Below, one piece after another: positions 9,871 to 20,950 of a stretch of 64,000 bases of DNA. How positions within the stretch are numbered: the first letter of the stretch is position 1; every line of letters begins with the position of its first letter. Made by a program: the position numbers and the translations under genes. The notes below the pieces were generated by a model that saw only the letters and a program-made list of their open reading frames with translations, was not told the DNA's origin and ran no database searches. Source of the DNA: Paludibaculum sp. Its GTDB lineage: Bacteria; Acidobacteriota; Terriglobia; Bryobacterales; Bryobacteraceae. Location: positions 1 to 64,000 of the forward strand of contig JARKQJ010000124.1 in the NCBI GenBank assembly GCA_029973955.1. The letters run 5' to 3'.

Positions 9871-12800
9871 ATGCTGACACGTCTTGCTCTCTTAGCCGCG
9901 ATGCTAGGTTCGATGCTCCCCGCGCAGGATGCGCGCGGGCGTATCGCCGGCCGGGTGATGGATCCTTCGGGGGCCGCCATTCCGAAGGCTCAGGTAACGG
10001 CAACTAACAATGAAACCTCGGTGCGGGTTTCAGCGACCGCGAATGACGCGGGTATGTACGACATCCCCTATCTTCAGCCCGGCGTGTACACGCTGACTGC
10101 CGCGGCGGGGGGCTTCAAGGGATATGAGCGGAAAGAGTTGCAGGTGCGAGTGGGGGACCAGTTGGCGATCAACATTCCATTGGAGGTAGGCCTCGTCTCG
10201 GAGTCGATCACGGTTTCCGGACAGGCATCCCTGCTGGACACCTCCACGGCGAGCGTGGGCAGGGTGGTGGATAGCAAGCGAATCCTCGATCTGCCGCTGC
10301 CCGGCGGCAACGCTCTTTCGCTTTCGCGCCTGGCGCCGGGCGTGGTGAATCTGGCTGCTCCGAATCATCCCTCGCTGGGGCCGGCGACGGAGGTGCTCTC
10401 ATCGCTGACGGTGAACGGCGTGCGCGCCGGCAATATCGAATTCACGGTGGACGGCACGCCGTCCATGTGGGGCACGAACGCGGCTTACGCGCCCCCCACT
10501 GAGATGGTGGCGGAGTTCAAAGTCCAGACTGCGACTTACGACGCCAGCGCCGGCCGCGCGCCCGGCGGCAACGTCAACGTGGTTCTGCGTACCGGCACGA
10601 ATCAGTTCCACGGAACGCTCTCCTACTACCACAACAACCAGCACCTGCAGTCACTGGATCTCTTCCAGCGGCAGAACCTCTACAATCCGTCGACGGGTCC
10701 GGTGACCGACGAGAAGATCAACAGCATCAACCCGGTGAACATCCTGAACCGGTATGGCGCCACCTTCTCCGGTCCGGTGATGCTGCCCAAGCTCTACAAC
10801 GGGCGCAACAAGACCTTCTGGATCTACTCGTTTGAAGGGCTGACTCGCCCTGGAGTGGAACGAGGCAATACGTTCTTCACTGTGCCTACGGGAATCCAGC
10901 GGCGCGGCGACTTCTCTGATCTGCTCAAGCTTGGCAGCGTGTACCAGGTTTACGATCCCAATACGACGGTGCCGGCGGCCGGCGGCCGCTACTCGCGCCA
11001 ACCCTTCGCCGGTAACATCGTGCCCTCCTCGCGCCTGGACAAGACCGCTCTGGGGCTTCTGCCGTATTGGCCGGATTCCAACCTGGCGGGCACCAACGAC
11101 GGGCGGAACAACTACACGCGCCAGCAGACTTCGTACAACGAATACCGCTCACACACAGCCAAGGTCGACCACAACTTCTCCGAGCGGCATCGCGTCTTCG
11201 GCCGCTACAACCAGTGGTATCAGCTTTTCAGCTCGGGTCAGACATTCCCCAATATCGCCAACGGCAACGACCGCTACCGCTACAACTTCGGCGGCGTCTT
11301 CGACGACGTCTTCGTCATCTCCCCGTCGATGTTAAACAACCTCCGCATCGGCTTCACGCGGTTTGAACAGACGAACAGCCCCCTGTCGATGGGGTTCGAT
11401 CTGGCTGGGGCGGGTTTCTCGCAGTCACTGGCCAACGCCATCGATCCGCAGGCGCGCGTGTTTCCGGGAATCCAGGTGGCCGCTTATCAGAACCTGGGCA
11501 CGAACAGCCCGTCCAGCGCCATCTCGAACTACTACACCTTCTCAGACGATGTCACGTGGACCAAAGGGAAGCACACTATCAAAATGGGCGCCGAGTTCCG
11601 CCTTTATCGCGAGAACAACTATAACTTCGCCAACATGACGCCCACCGAGACTTTCGCCAGTTCCTATACTGGCGGACCGCTGGACAACTCACCCGCGGCC
11701 CCTATCGGGCAGGGCCTCGCGTCGTTCCTTCTGGGGATCCCCAGCGGCGGCCAGATCAATGTGAACGACTCTGCGGCGGAGCAGTCCAAGACCACCTCGT
11801 TCTACATTCAGGACGACTGGCGAATCTCCTCGAAGCTGACGATCAACGCCGGCCTGCGGTATGACCTCGACAGTCCCATCACCGAGCGCTACAACCGTTC
11901 CGTGCAGGGTTTCGACTTCGCCACCAACAACCCGGACGCGGCGCGCGCCACCGCCAACTATGCGAAGAACCCTCTGCCGGAGTTGCCCGTGAGCCAGTTC
12001 AAGGTGATCGGCGGCCTGACCTTCGCCGGCGTGAACGGCAATTCCAGGTCGCTCTGGAACTCCGACAAGAACAACTTCGCACCGCGGATCGGCCTGGCCT
12101 ACACGCCGTTCAAAGACACGGTGATTCGAGCGGGCTATGGGATCTTCGTGGTACCGCTGGGGGCGGACCGCTCTTCAGTGAATCAGTCCGGCTACACGCT
12201 GCGGACGACGCTGGTGCCTTCCATCGACAACGGGCAGACCTACATCGCTTCGGTGTCCAATCCGTTTCCCGGCGGCTGGCCCAATCCTCCAGGTTCTTCC
12301 CTAGGACTGGCTACCGATGAAGGGCGCGCGGTGAGCTACTTCCGTCCGGATGGGACCAACGGCTATATGCAGCGCTACTCGTTCGGGATCCAGCAGCAGA
12401 TTCGCGGCGGCCTGCTCTTCGATGCCTCATACATCGGCAACCGCGGGACGCGCCTGGGCGCGACGCGGCAGTACAACGGCATCCCGCTGAACCTGCTGTC
12501 GAAGTCGCTTTCCCGCGACCAGCAGACCATCAACTACCTGAGTTCGCAGGTGGCCAATCCGTTCTATCCGCTGCCGGGCTCCAACATTGCGGGCACCACC
12601 GTGGCCCGCAACCAACTGCTGCGCCCTTATCCGCATTTCACGGGGCTTTCCACCACGGAGCCGCAAGGCTACAGCTGGTATCACTCGTTGCAGACGACGC
12701 TGGAGAAGAGATTCCAGGCCGGGTTCACATTCCAGTTCAACTACACCCTCTCGAAGATGATGGAGGCCACGGATTTCCAGAACGAGGCGGATCCAGTGCC

Positions 12801-13356
12801 GGCCAAGGTCATCTCAGACCTCGATCGGACCCACCGCGTGGCGTTGAGCAGTATTTATGAGCTGCCGTTCGGCCCCGGCAAACGATTCCTGGCTCATTCG
12901 AACGGGTTCGTGCGCCATGCCGCGGGAGGATGGCAGTTGCAGGCCGTGTGGCAGATGAACACCGGCCAGCCGTTGGGATTCGGGAACTCGATCCTGACGG
13001 ACGACATCCGCAACGTGCCGTTGTCGGGTTCCGCGCAGACGCTGGACCGCTGGTTCAACACGTCGGCCCTCAATCGAAACGCGGCCGAGCAACTGCAATT
13101 CAACCTTGTGACGATGTCAACGAGGTTTTCCGGCGTGCGGGCTCCTGGGGTGGACGTTTGGGACATCTCCGGAGTGAAGAACTTCGCGCTCACTGAGAAG
13201 CTGCGGATGCAGTTCCGGGCCGAGTTTCTCAACGCCATGAACCACTCGAACCTGGCTGCGCCGAACACGGCGCCGACCAACTCGCTGTTCGGGCGCATTT
13301 CAGCCATCTCCGGCTTCCCGCGCTACGTGCACTTCGGGCTGAAGCTGGTCTACTAG
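9871..13356 (+). CDS. TonB-dependent receptor, Oar-like, with N-terminal carboxypeptidase-regulatory-like domain
   Basis: Signal peptide, GRIAGRVMDPSGAAIPKAQVTATN, plug-like VDSKRILDLPLPGGNALSL, C-terminal beta-barrel ending GFPRYVHFGLKLVY. Confidence 0.9.
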   Translation: MLTRLALLAAMLGSMLPAQDARGRIAGRVMDPSGAAIPKAQVTATNNETSVRVSATANDAGMYDIPYLQPGVYTLTAAAGGFKGYERKELQVRVGDQLAINIPLEVGLVSESITVSGQASLLDTSTASVGRVVDSKRILDLPLPGGNALSLSRLAPGVVNLAAPNHPSLGPATEVLSSLTVNGVRAGNIEFTVDGTPSMWGTNAAYAPPTEMVAEFKVQTATYDASAGRAPGGNVNVVLRTGTNQFHGTLSYYHNNQHLQSLDLFQRQNLYNPSTGPVTDEKINSINPVNILNRYGATFSGPVMLPKLYNGRNKTFWIYSFEGLTRPGVERGNTFFTVPTGIQRRGDFSDLLKLGSVYQVYDPNTTVPAAGGRYSRQPFAGNIVPSSRLDKTALGLLPYWPDSNLAGTNDGRNNYTRQQTSYNEYRSHTAKVDHNFSERHRVFGRYNQWYQLFSSGQTFPNIANGNDRYRYNFGGVFDDVFVISPSMLNNLRIGFTRFEQTNSPLSMGFDLAGAGFSQSLANAIDPQARVFPGIQVAAYQNLGTNSPSSAISNYYTFSDDVTWTKGKHTIKMGAEFRLYRENNYNFANMTPTETFASSYTGGPLDNSPAAPIGQGLASFLLGIPSGGQINVNDSAAEQSKTTSFYIQDDWRISSKLTINAGLRYDLDSPITERYNRSVQGFDFATNNPDAARATANYAKNPLPELPVSQFKVIGGLTFAGVNGNSRSLWNSDKNNFAPRIGLAYTPFKDTVIRAGYGIFVVPLGADRSSVNQSGYTLRTTLVPSIDNGQTYIASVSNPFPGGWPNPPGSSLGLATDEGRAVSYFRPDGTNGYMQRYSFGIQQQIRGGLLFDASYIGNRGTRLGATRQYNGIPLNLLSKSLSRDQQTINYLSSQVANPFYPLPGSNIAGTTVARNQLLRPYPHFTGLSTTEPQGYSWYHSLQTTLEKRFQAGFTFQFNYTLSKMMEATDFQNEADPVPAKVISDLDRTHRVALSSIYELPFGPGKRFLAHSNGFVRHAAGGWQLQAVWQMNTGQPLGFGNSILTDDIRNVPLSGSAQTLDRWFNTSALNRNAAEQLQFNLVTMSTRFSGVRAPGVDVWDISGVKNFALTEKLRMQFRAEFLNAMNHSNLAAPNTAPTNSLFGRISAISGFPRYVHFGLKLVY

Positions 13357-13371
13357 GAAACTGGATTGAAC

Positions 13372-14790
13372 ATGAAACGCCGTACGTTCCTTTCTTCGCT
13401 GGCGGGCGGGGCACTGGCCGCCCGCAGTGCCGCCCAGCAGCCGAATTTCGTGTTCATCCTGGCGGATGATTTCGGCTGGCGGGACCTGGCCTGCTATGGC
13501 AACCCGTACTTCTCCACGCCGAATCTAGACAAACTGGCGGCGCAGGGGGCGCGCTTCACAAACGCTTATGCGGCGTGCCCGGTCTGTTCGCCGACGCGCG
13601 CCAGCATTCTCACCGGCAGGTACCCCGTGCGTACCGGCGTGACGGATTGGATTCCGGGCCGTGCTTCCCACGAGAAGGGGCCGATCGTCACGCCGCGGAC
13701 GGCGACGGAGTTGAAGTTATCCGAGATCACAATGGCGGAGCGGCTCAAGACGGCCGGGTACCGGAGTGCCGCGGTGGGCAAATGGCACCTGGGCGGCACG
13801 GGGTTTCTGCCGACAGACCAGGGGTTTGACGTGAACATCGGCGGCAACCACAGCGGGAGTCCTCCCAAGAGCCCGAAGCCGTATTTCGGGCCATGGGACT
13901 TGCCGAACCTGCCTGGCGCAGCCGGCGATTTCCTCACCGAGCGGCTGGCGCAGGAGGCCTGCGGCTTCATCCGGCAGAACGCCGCAAATCCGTTCCTTGT
14001 CTATCTGTCGCATTACTCCGTGCACATTCCGTTGGGGGCGCGCGAGGCCGATGTGGCGCGCCACAAGGAGAAGGCACAGGGGCGCTACAATCCGACCTAC
14101 GCGGCGATGGTGGAGAGCCTGGACCAGAGTGTGGGCCTGGTGTTGGACGCCATCGACAAAACCGGCGTGGCGGACCGCACGATGGTGATGTTCTTCGGCG
14201 ACAACGGCGGGCTGCGCTATGAGGGCAAGTCCAAACAGGCCGTCACCGACAACGCGCCGCTGCGGGCCGGGAAGGGGCACCTGTACGAAGGCGGGATCCG
14301 CGAGCCGTTGATTGTGAGATATCCGCGCTTGGTGAAGGCCGGCGCAGTGATCGATACGCCCGTTTCGAGCGTGGACTTCCTCCCCACGTTCTGCCAGGCG
14401 GCGGGCGTAGCGCCGGGACAGGTGGACGGGGTCAGCCTGATGCCTCTGCTGGGCGGAGGGAAGCTGAAGCCGCGGCCGCTCTTCTGGCACTACCCGCACT
14501 ATTCGAACCAGGGCGGGGAACCGGGCAGCGCCATTCGGGAAGGGCGCTGGAAGCTGATCGAGTTCCACAAAGACGGGCGGCGCGAGCTATTCGACCTGGA
14601 CCAGGATCCCGGCGAGGCGCGGAACCTCATCAACACAGAACCGGCGGTGGCGCGCAAGCTGGCCGCCACGCTGGAGCAGTGGCGGAAGAAGAGCGGCGCG
14701 ATCATGCCGCGGAAGAATCCCAACGCCGATCCCGCGTGGCCCGGGTGGGGGCTGACGGGCGAGGAGAAGCCCATTCTCCCCGCCTCCTGA
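13372..14790 (+). CDS. Type I sulfatase (Cys-type formylglycine precursor)
   Basis: PNFVFILADDFGWRDLACYGNPYFSTPNLDKLAAQG, CSPTRASILTGRYPVRTG (C-x-P-x-R), GKWHLGG; Tat-like MKRRTFLSSLAGG N-terminus. Confidence 0.93.
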   Translation: MKRRTFLSSLAGGALAARSAAQQPNFVFILADDFGWRDLACYGNPYFSTPNLDKLAAQGARFTNAYAACPVCSPTRASILTGRYPVRTGVTDWIPGRASHEKGPIVTPRTATELKLSEITMAERLKTAGYRSAAVGKWHLGGTGFLPTDQGFDVNIGGNHSGSPPKSPKPYFGPWDLPNLPGAAGDFLTERLAQEACGFIRQNAANPFLVYLSHYSVHIPLGAREADVARHKEKAQGRYNPTYAAMVESLDQSVGLVLDAIDKTGVADRTMVMFFGDNGGLRYEGKSKQAVTDNAPLRAGKGHLYEGGIREPLIVRYPRLVKAGAVIDTPVSSVDFLPTFCQAAGVAPGQVDGVSLMPLLGGGKLKPRPLFWHYPHYSNQGGEPGSAIREGRWKLIEFHKDGRRELFDLDQDPGEARNLINTEPAVARKLAATLEQWRKKSGAIMPRKNPNADPAWPGWGLTGEEKPILPAS

Positions 14791-14800
14791 GTCCGCCTGG

Positions 14801-15331
14801 TTACTTCTTGGCGGGGGCCGCGGGCGCCATCGCCTGGTCGATGATGGGCGACAGTCCGTCGCCCTCGAAGATGGACTTCTGCGCGTCGGTGTAGACGAGG
14901 TCGTTGCGGATGATACCGTTGGCATCGACGACGAGGAGCGTCGGCAGGCTGATGGAGGGGTTCTGCGGCGTGATGCGCAGCATGGCGGCGGTGGCCTGTC
15001 CGAAGTCGAACAGGACCGGGTTGGTCACCTTGTACTTGGCGATGTAGGCGGAGACGGTTTGGGGATTGTCCGGCGGATTGACGATGCTCAGGACGGAGAT
15101 TTTGGCGCCGTACTTTTCCTTGATCCGCTCCAACGTTCGCGAGAGCGTCTGACAGTGCGGGCACTCGGTCTTCATGATGTCGATGATCAGGACCTTGCCG
15201 CGGTAATCGAGGACGTCGTAGTATTTGCCGGTCGCGTCGGGGAGTGTGAAGCTCGCCACGCGCTTGCCGGCCAAAGGTCCTGCGGCCAGCGCCATCGCGG
15301 TCAGTAGCAGAGTTGCCAGTATCTTTTTCAT
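14801..15331 (-). CDS. Thioredoxin-like / TlpA-type redoxin, secreted
   Basis: MKKILATLLLTAMALAAGP signal peptide; VLIIDIMKTECPHCQTLSRTLERIKEKYG (CPHC motif). Confidence 0.82.
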   Translation of the reverse strand: MKKILATLLLTAMALAAGPLAGKRVASFTLPDATGKYYDVLDYRGKVLIIDIMKTECPHCQTLSRTLERIKEKYGAKISVLSIVNPPDNPQTVSAYIAKYKVTNPVLFDFGQATAAMLRITPQNPSISLPTLLVVDANGIIRNDLVYTDAQKSIFEGDGLSPIIDQAMAPAAPAKK

Positions 15332-15333
15332 TC

Positions 15334-16365
15334 TTATTTCTCCTGTGCCAGCCGGGTGAGGCTCTCTTCGTAGGGCGCGGTGGCGACGCCTTTTTCGGTG
15401 ATGATGCCGGTGACGTAGCGGTTGGGGGTGACGTCGAAGGCGGGGTTCTCCACCAGCGTGCCTTCGGGAGCAACGGGGACACCGAAGACCTCGGTGACTT
15501 CCTTGCCGGGGCGCTCTTCGATGGGGATCTGATCGCCCGAGTCGAGTGTGAGGTCGAGTGTGGAGATGGGCGCTGCCACGTAGAAGGGCACGCCATTCTC
15601 CCTGGCGAGCACGGCCACGCCGTAGGTGCCTACCTTGTTGGCCACGTCGCCGTTGCGCGCGATGCGGTCCGCGCCGACGACGACGCAGCCGATGCGGCCG
15701 GATTTGAGGAAGTGGCCCGCCATGTTGTCGGAGATGAGCTTGACGGGGATGCCGTCCTGCTGGAGTTCCCACACGGTGAGACGCGCGCCCTGCAGAAAGG
15801 GTCTCGTCTCGTCGGAGTAAACTTCGAGCTTCTTGCCGCTTTCCACCGCGGCGCGGATGACGCCGAGGGCCGTGCCATAGCCAGCCGTGGCGAGCGCGCC
15901 GGCGTTGCAGTGGGTGAGCACCACCTTGCCGTCCGGAACGAGCGGGGCGCCGTGCGCGCCGATGGCGCGGTTGATGGCGATGTCTTCGCGATAGACCGCC
16001 AGGGCCTCGGCTTCGAAAGCGGCGCGGATCTCAGCGATGGGCTTGTCCTTCACTGAAGCGTAGAGGCGCTTCATGCGGTCGATGGCCCAGAAGAGGTTCA
16101 CCGCGGTGGGCCGCGTGCCGGCCAGGGTGGAGCAGATGAGTTCGAACTGCCCGTCGAGTTTAGCCGGATCGGCCTGTTTGACGCCGAGCGCCACGCCCAT
16201 CGCCGCCGAGACTCCGATGGCGGGCGCGCCGCGCACCACCATGGTGCGAATGGCGTGGGCCACTTCCTCGTATGTCTGGCAGGTCATGAATTCCACAGTG
16301 CGCGGCAGTTTGGTCTGATCGATCATCACCACGCCGGCGTCGGTCCATTGCACCGTCTCAACCAT
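15334..16365 (-). CDS. mtnA: S-methyl-5-thioribose-1-phosphate isomerase
   Basis: [95 protein letters not shown]. Confidence 0.95.
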   Translation of the reverse strand: MVETVQWTDAGVVMIDQTKLPRTVEFMTCQTYEEVAHAIRTMVVRGAPAIGVSAAMGVALGVKQADPAKLDGQFELICSTLAGTRPTAVNLFWAIDRMKRLYASVKDKPIAEIRAAFEAEALAVYREDIAINRAIGAHGAPLVPDGKVVLTHCNAGALATAGYGTALGVIRAAVESGKKLEVYSDETRPFLQGARLTVWELQQDGIPVKLISDNMAGHFLKSGRIGCVVVGADRIARNGDVANKVGTYGVAVLARENGVPFYVAAPISTLDLTLDSGDQIPIEERPGKEVTEVFGVPVAPEGTLVENPAFDVTPNRYVTGIITEKGVATAPYEESLTRLAQEK

Positions 16366-17099
16366 TAGTTCAGCAAGTCCTTCCTTTGAAGCAGAAATCC
16401 AGTAAAGAACGCCAGATTGTAGGTGGCGTGCACCAATGTGGACGCCGCCGTGGAATCCAGTTTCCAGCGCACGAGTCCGAAGACGCTGGAGGCGAAAAAG
16501 AGCAGGAGCACATGCTGCCAGCTCCACGAATATTGCGGACCGTGCAGCAGCGCGAACGGCAAGCTGGCCAGGGCGATGCCCGCCGCCACGCCGAAAGAGC
16601 GGATGGTGAGCGGCTGCAGGAAACCGCGGAAGATCAACTCCTCGGCCAGCGGGCCCAGAGTGGTGGCGAAGAAGCCGACGAGGATGATGGAGAGACGGTC
16701 CCGCAGCAGGCGCTGTACAGCGTTGTCGATCACGGGGGTGTGCAGCAACGTTCCGGCGATCACTACGAAGATGACCAGGAGCGGGCCCAGGAAGACGGTG
16801 AGCCCCATCTTCGGCCATGGCACACGCCAGCCCATCGATTCCCAGAAGGGCGCGTCATAGCGGGCCTTCAGCAACAGGAAGAGCGCGCCGAACCAAAGGC
16901 CGTAGGCGAGGAACTGCGCGCCGATGGCGCGGATGGCGTCCGGCTGTCCCGCGGGGAGAGCCCACAGCAGAAGGGCGTTCAAGCCCACGGCCAGCAGGAC
17001 GCAGGGGAGAGACAGGCCGAGCAGCAAGCCGGCATCGAGCCACGTCCAGGGAGGGCCGGCCTTCTCGCGCCAGGGGGGCGTGGGGAGCGCGCCGGTCAT
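16365..17099 (-). CDS. CPBP-family intramembrane metalloprotease
   Basis: [12 protein letters not shown] motif, ...ALLHGPQ..., multiple TM segments. Confidence 0.85.
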   Translation of the reverse strand: MTGALPTPPWREKAGPPWTWLDAGLLLGLSLPCVLLAVGLNALLLWALPAGQPDAIRAIGAQFLAYGLWFGALFLLLKARYDAPFWESMGWRVPWPKMGLTVFLGPLLVIFVVIAGTLLHTPVIDNAVQRLLRDRLSIILVGFFATTLGPLAEELIFRGFLQPLTIRSFGVAAGIALASLPFALLHGPQYSWSWQHVLLLFFASSVFGLVRWKLDSTAASTLVHATYNLAFFTGFLLQRKDLLN

Positions 17100-18055
17100 G
17101 CTTCGGCCTCGATCAGAAGCGCCGCCAGCAACGGGATCATGATCTCGTGGTGGCCGGTGAGGGCGTAGCCTTTGCCGCCGCTTCCGGCGTGTGGCCGCTC
17201 CACGACGTTGAAGCGCGGCCGGTAGTGCTGCAGAAAATCGAAGTTGGCGGTGGTGAAGTCAGCGAGGTCGAAGCCCAGGTTCCTGACCACCGACACGGCT
17301 TTGAGGAACACCTCGGGGAGAACGACGGCGGAGCCCACGTTCAGGTAAACCCCGCCGCTGTGCAAGCCTTTCACAATCGAGCAGAACAGGCGGAAATCGC
17401 GATGTGAAGCCGCGCCGATGGCCGCGCCCTGCGCCGCTGGATGGGTGTGCGGCGTGTCCGTGCCGACGGCAACATGGACGGTCACCGGGATGGCGCGCTG
17501 CCAGGCCTGCCATAGGACGGAGTAGGGGCGGGTGGCCTGCGGGGCGATGGCATCGAGAGCCGCCCCCAGCGCCTCGCCCATGCCGATGCCGGCCGCGGAA
17601 GCGCGGTAGATGGCCTCGTTCATGAGGCGGCCAGTCTCTTCGGCCGAGCCGAAGCGGCCGTCGGGCAGCACGGCCTCGACATCTTCGCTAGTACAGCCGG
17701 CCAAGCCGAGTTCAAAGTCGTGGATGGAAGCCGCGCCGTTCATGGCGATGGCGGTGATGAAGCCGCGATCCATGAGGTCCACCAGGACCGGGGCGAGACC
17801 GCACTTGATCACGTGGCCGCCCATGCCCCAAATCAAAGCCTTGCGTTCCTGTTTCGCCGCCGCGATGTCGCGAACGACGGCGCGCAGGGAGTCCGCGGCG
17901 AGGAGGCGGGGCAGCCGGTCCAGCCAGGCCGTGGCGCTGTCGCCTTTCCGATGCACCCCGGCCATGTGCTCCACCCGCACCTTGCCGCCGCGGTCGGCGA
18001 TGGGCACGGTGGAGAGTCCGCTGAAATCCAGGGGTATTTCCGAGTACTTGCTCAC
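17096..18055 (-). CDS. Deoxyhypusine-synthase-like conserved protein of unknown function
   Basis: KALIWGMGGHVIKCGLAPVLVDLMDRGFITAIAMNGAASIHDFELGLAGCTSEDVEAVL; resembles the DHS Rossmann-like fold pattern by eye only. Confidence 0.5.
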   Translation of the reverse strand: MSKYSEIPLDFSGLSTVPIADRGGKVRVEHMAGVHRKGDSATAWLDRLPRLLAADSLRAVVRDIAAAKQERKALIWGMGGHVIKCGLAPVLVDLMDRGFITAIAMNGAASIHDFELGLAGCTSEDVEAVLPDGRFGSAEETGRLMNEAIYRASAAGIGMGEALGAALDAIAPQATRPYSVLWQAWQRAIPVTVHVAVGTDTPHTHPAAQGAAIGAASHRDFRLFCSIVKGLHSGGVYLNVGSAVVLPEVFLKAVSVVRNLGFDLADFTTANFDFLQHYRPRFNVVERPHAGSGGKGYALTGHHEIMIPLLAALLIEAEA

Positions 18056-18063
18056 TGCAGTTC

Positions 18064-20826
18064 CTATCCAGCTTTGCCGTTTTTCAGCGCATTTTCAAGC
18101 GCGCGGGCCGTATGGCTGTTGCGATGCCGCACCACCTGCTCCGGCGTTCCTTCGGCCACCACCGTGCCGCCGCGCTCGCCGCCCTCGGGGCCCAGATCGA
18201 TAATCCAGTCGGCACATTTGATCACGTCGATCTGATGTTCGATCACCAGAACCGTATTGCCCAGGTCCACCAACTGGTTCAGGACATCGAGTAAACGCCG
18301 CACGTCTTCGAAGTGCAGGCCCGTGGTGGGCTCGTCGAGAATGTAGAGCGTGCGGCCGGTCTGGCGGCGGGAGAGTTCGCGGGCCAGTTTGATGCGCTGG
18401 GCTTCGCCGCCGGAGAGCGTGGTGGCGGACTGGCCGAGGTGGAGATAACCCAGGCCGACGTCCACCAGCGTCTGGAGCTTCAATTGGATGGACGGGATGT
18501 TCTTGAGAAGCGCGAGCGAGTCTTCCACCGTGGTTTCCAGCAGGTCGGCAATGGAGACGCCGTTGAACTTCACCGCCAGGGTTTCGCTGTTGTAGCGCCG
18601 TCCGCGGCAGACATCGCAGGGCACGAAGACGTCGGGCAGGAAGTTCATCTCGATGCGCTTCATGCCGTCGCCCTGGCAGGCTTCGCAGCGGCCGCCCTTG
18701 ACGTTGAAGGAGAAGCGGCCGGGCTTGTAGCCGCGCTCGCGCGCCTCGGGCAGCATGGCGTAGAGGTCGCGGATGGGAGTGAAGGTTCCGGTGTAGGTGG
18801 CTGGATTCGAGCGCGGCGAGCGGCCGATGGGGGCCTGGTCGATCTCGATCACCTTGTCGATCAGGTCCAGCCCATCCAAGCCGTCGAAGCTGCCCGGTTT
18901 CGCCTTGCTGCCGTAGAGATGTTGCGAAATCGTGCGGTAGAGTAGGTCGTGAATGAGAGTGGATTTGCCGCTGCCGCTGACGCCGGTGACGCAGATCAGC
19001 GTGCCCAGCGGGAACTCCACGTCCACGTTTTTGAGGTTGTGCTCGCGCGCGCCGCGCACTACCAATTTGCCGCCATTGCCGGGGCGGCGGAAGCGCGGCG
19101 TCTCCACTTCGCGTTTACCGGAGAGGTACTGGCCGGTGAGCGATTTGTCGTTCCTGGCAATCTCGCTGGGCGTGCCGGCGGCCACCAGATGACCGCCCAG
19201 GCGGCCGGCGCCGGGGCCGAGGTCGATGACGTAGTCCGCGCGTTCGATGGTCTCCTGGTCATGCTCCACGACGAGCACTGTGTTGCCGAGGTCGCGGAGG
19301 CTCTCCAACGTGCCCAGCAGGCGGCCGTTGTCGCGCGGGTGCAGGCCAATGGAGGGCTCATCCAAAACGTAGAGCACGCCGCGCAGTTTTGAGCCGATCT
19401 GGGTGGCGAGGCGAATCCGCTGCGATTCTCCGCCGCTCAGCGTGGCCGCCGAGCGGTCGAGACTCAGGTAGTCCAGCCCAACAGCCGTGAGGAACTCCAG
19501 GCGGTTGCGGACCTCCTCCACAATCCGGCCTGCAATCTGCGCTTCGCGTTCCGTCAGCACCCACCGCCGGCACTCCGGCAACGCGCGCGCCACGGGCAGG
19601 GCTGTGAACTCCGCAATGCCGGTGCCTTTCACCTGCACCGCCAGCGAGGCCGGCCGGAGGCGCCGCCCTTTGCAGGAGCCGCACTCCGTCGCCGACATGT
19701 ACTCCATCAGATACTCGCGCACGCCTTCGCTGTACTCTTCAAAGGCGCGTTCCAGGATCTTCAGGATGCCCACAAAGCTGCCGCTGCCCTCGAGCAGCGA
19801 CTGCTGCTGCTTCTTGGGCAGATCTTCAAAGGGCTTGGAGAGGTTGATCTTCAGCGTCTTGGCCGCTTCGGAGACCGCTTGCTTCATCAGCGCGGAGGAG
19901 CCGCCGGGCCCCAGGCCGCCATCAAAGAGCGGCTTGGCGCCGTCCACGATGACCTTGTCCGGATCGAAGGCCCACGTGGAGCCGAGGCCATGGCAGGCTT
20001 CGCATGCCCCATAGGGGCTGTTGAAGGAGAACGAACGGGGCTCCAGTTCCGGCACGCTGGCGCCGCACTCCGGGCAGGCCATCTTCAGCGAGTAGAGGCG
20101 TTCATCTCCATTGACGATCGCGACGATGACCAGGCCGCCGGCCAGCTTGGTGGCCGTTTCAATGGAAGCTTCCAGGCGCTTCTCCAGGCCGGGCTTGAGC
20201 AGCAGGCGATCCACTACCACTTCGATAGTGTGGTTCTTGCGCTTGTCGAGAACGATCTCTTCGTCGAGCGAACGCAGCGTGCCGTCGATGCGGGCGCGCA
20301 CGAAACCGGCGCGGGCAAACTTCTCCAGTTCCTTCTTGTACTCACCCTTGCGGCCGCGGGCGATGGGCGCGAGGATCATCACGCGCTCGTCGGCCTTCAG
20401 CGCCAGCACCTGTTCCAGGATCTGCTGCGTGGTCTGCTTCGAAATCGGCGTGCCGCATTCCGGGCAGTGGGGCGCCCCGATGGACGACCACAGCAGGCGA
20501 AGGTAATCGTAGATCTCCGTGATCGTGCCGACCGTGGAGCGCGGGCTGCGGCTGGTGGTCTTCTGCTCGATGGAGATGGCGGGGGAGAGGCCGTCGATCG
20601 AATCCACTTCGGGCCGCTCCATCTGGTCCAGAAACTGGCGCGCGTAGGGCGATAGAGTTTCGACATAGCGGCGCTGGCCCTCGGCATAGATGGTGTCGAA
20701 GGCCAGGGAGGATTTGCCGGAGCCGGAGAGCCCGGTAATCACGGTTAGCGTGTTCCGGGGAATCTCCACGCTGACGTTTTTCAGATTGTGAGTCCGTGCT
20801 CCGTGTACGGAGATGCGCTGGATCAT
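18064..20826 (-). CDS. uvrA: Excinuclease ABC subunit A
   Basis: [61 protein letters not shown]; two ABC signatures ([24 protein letters not shown]); C..C zinc sites. Confidence 0.97.
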   Translation of the reverse strand: MIQRISVHGARTHNLKNVSVEIPRNTLTVITGLSGSGKSSLAFDTIYAEGQRRYVETLSPYARQFLDQMERPEVDSIDGLSPAISIEQKTTSRSPRSTVGTITEIYDYLRLLWSSIGAPHCPECGTPISKQTTQQILEQVLALKADERVMILAPIARGRKGEYKKELEKFARAGFVRARIDGTLRSLDEEIVLDKRKNHTIEVVVDRLLLKPGLEKRLEASIETATKLAGGLVIVAIVNGDERLYSLKMACPECGASVPELEPRSFSFNSPYGACEACHGLGSTWAFDPDKVIVDGAKPLFDGGLGPGGSSALMKQAVSEAAKTLKINLSKPFEDLPKKQQQSLLEGSGSFVGILKILERAFEEYSEGVREYLMEYMSATECGSCKGRRLRPASLAVQVKGTGIAEFTALPVARALPECRRWVLTEREAQIAGRIVEEVRNRLEFLTAVGLDYLSLDRSAATLSGGESQRIRLATQIGSKLRGVLYVLDEPSIGLHPRDNGRLLGTLESLRDLGNTVLVVEHDQETIERADYVIDLGPGAGRLGGHLVAAGTPSEIARNDKSLTGQYLSGKREVETPRFRRPGNGGKLVVRGAREHNLKNVDVEFPLGTLICVTGVSGSGKSTLIHDLLYRTISQHLYGSKAKPGSFDGLDGLDLIDKVIEIDQAPIGRSPRSNPATYTGTFTPIRDLYAMLPEARERGYKPGRFSFNVKGGRCEACQGDGMKRIEMNFLPDVFVPCDVCRGRRYNSETLAVKFNGVSIADLLETTVEDSLALLKNIPSIQLKLQTLVDVGLGYLHLGQSATTLSGGEAQRIKLARELSRRQTGRTLYILDEPTTGLHFEDVRRLLDVLNQLVDLGNTVLVIEHQIDVIKCADWIIDLGPEGGERGGTVVAEGTPEQVVRHRNSHTARALENALKNGKAG

Positions 20827-20950
20827 GCAAGCCCGCTCCCCCCTATTTTCGCCTAACCGGGGCCCCTCCCGCCGCCCTCTTCGTCGTACACTTGCCTGTA
20901 ATGTCCGAAAATGCCACATTGCGGAGCGCCAGGTTGTGTTGAGGAGCCTG

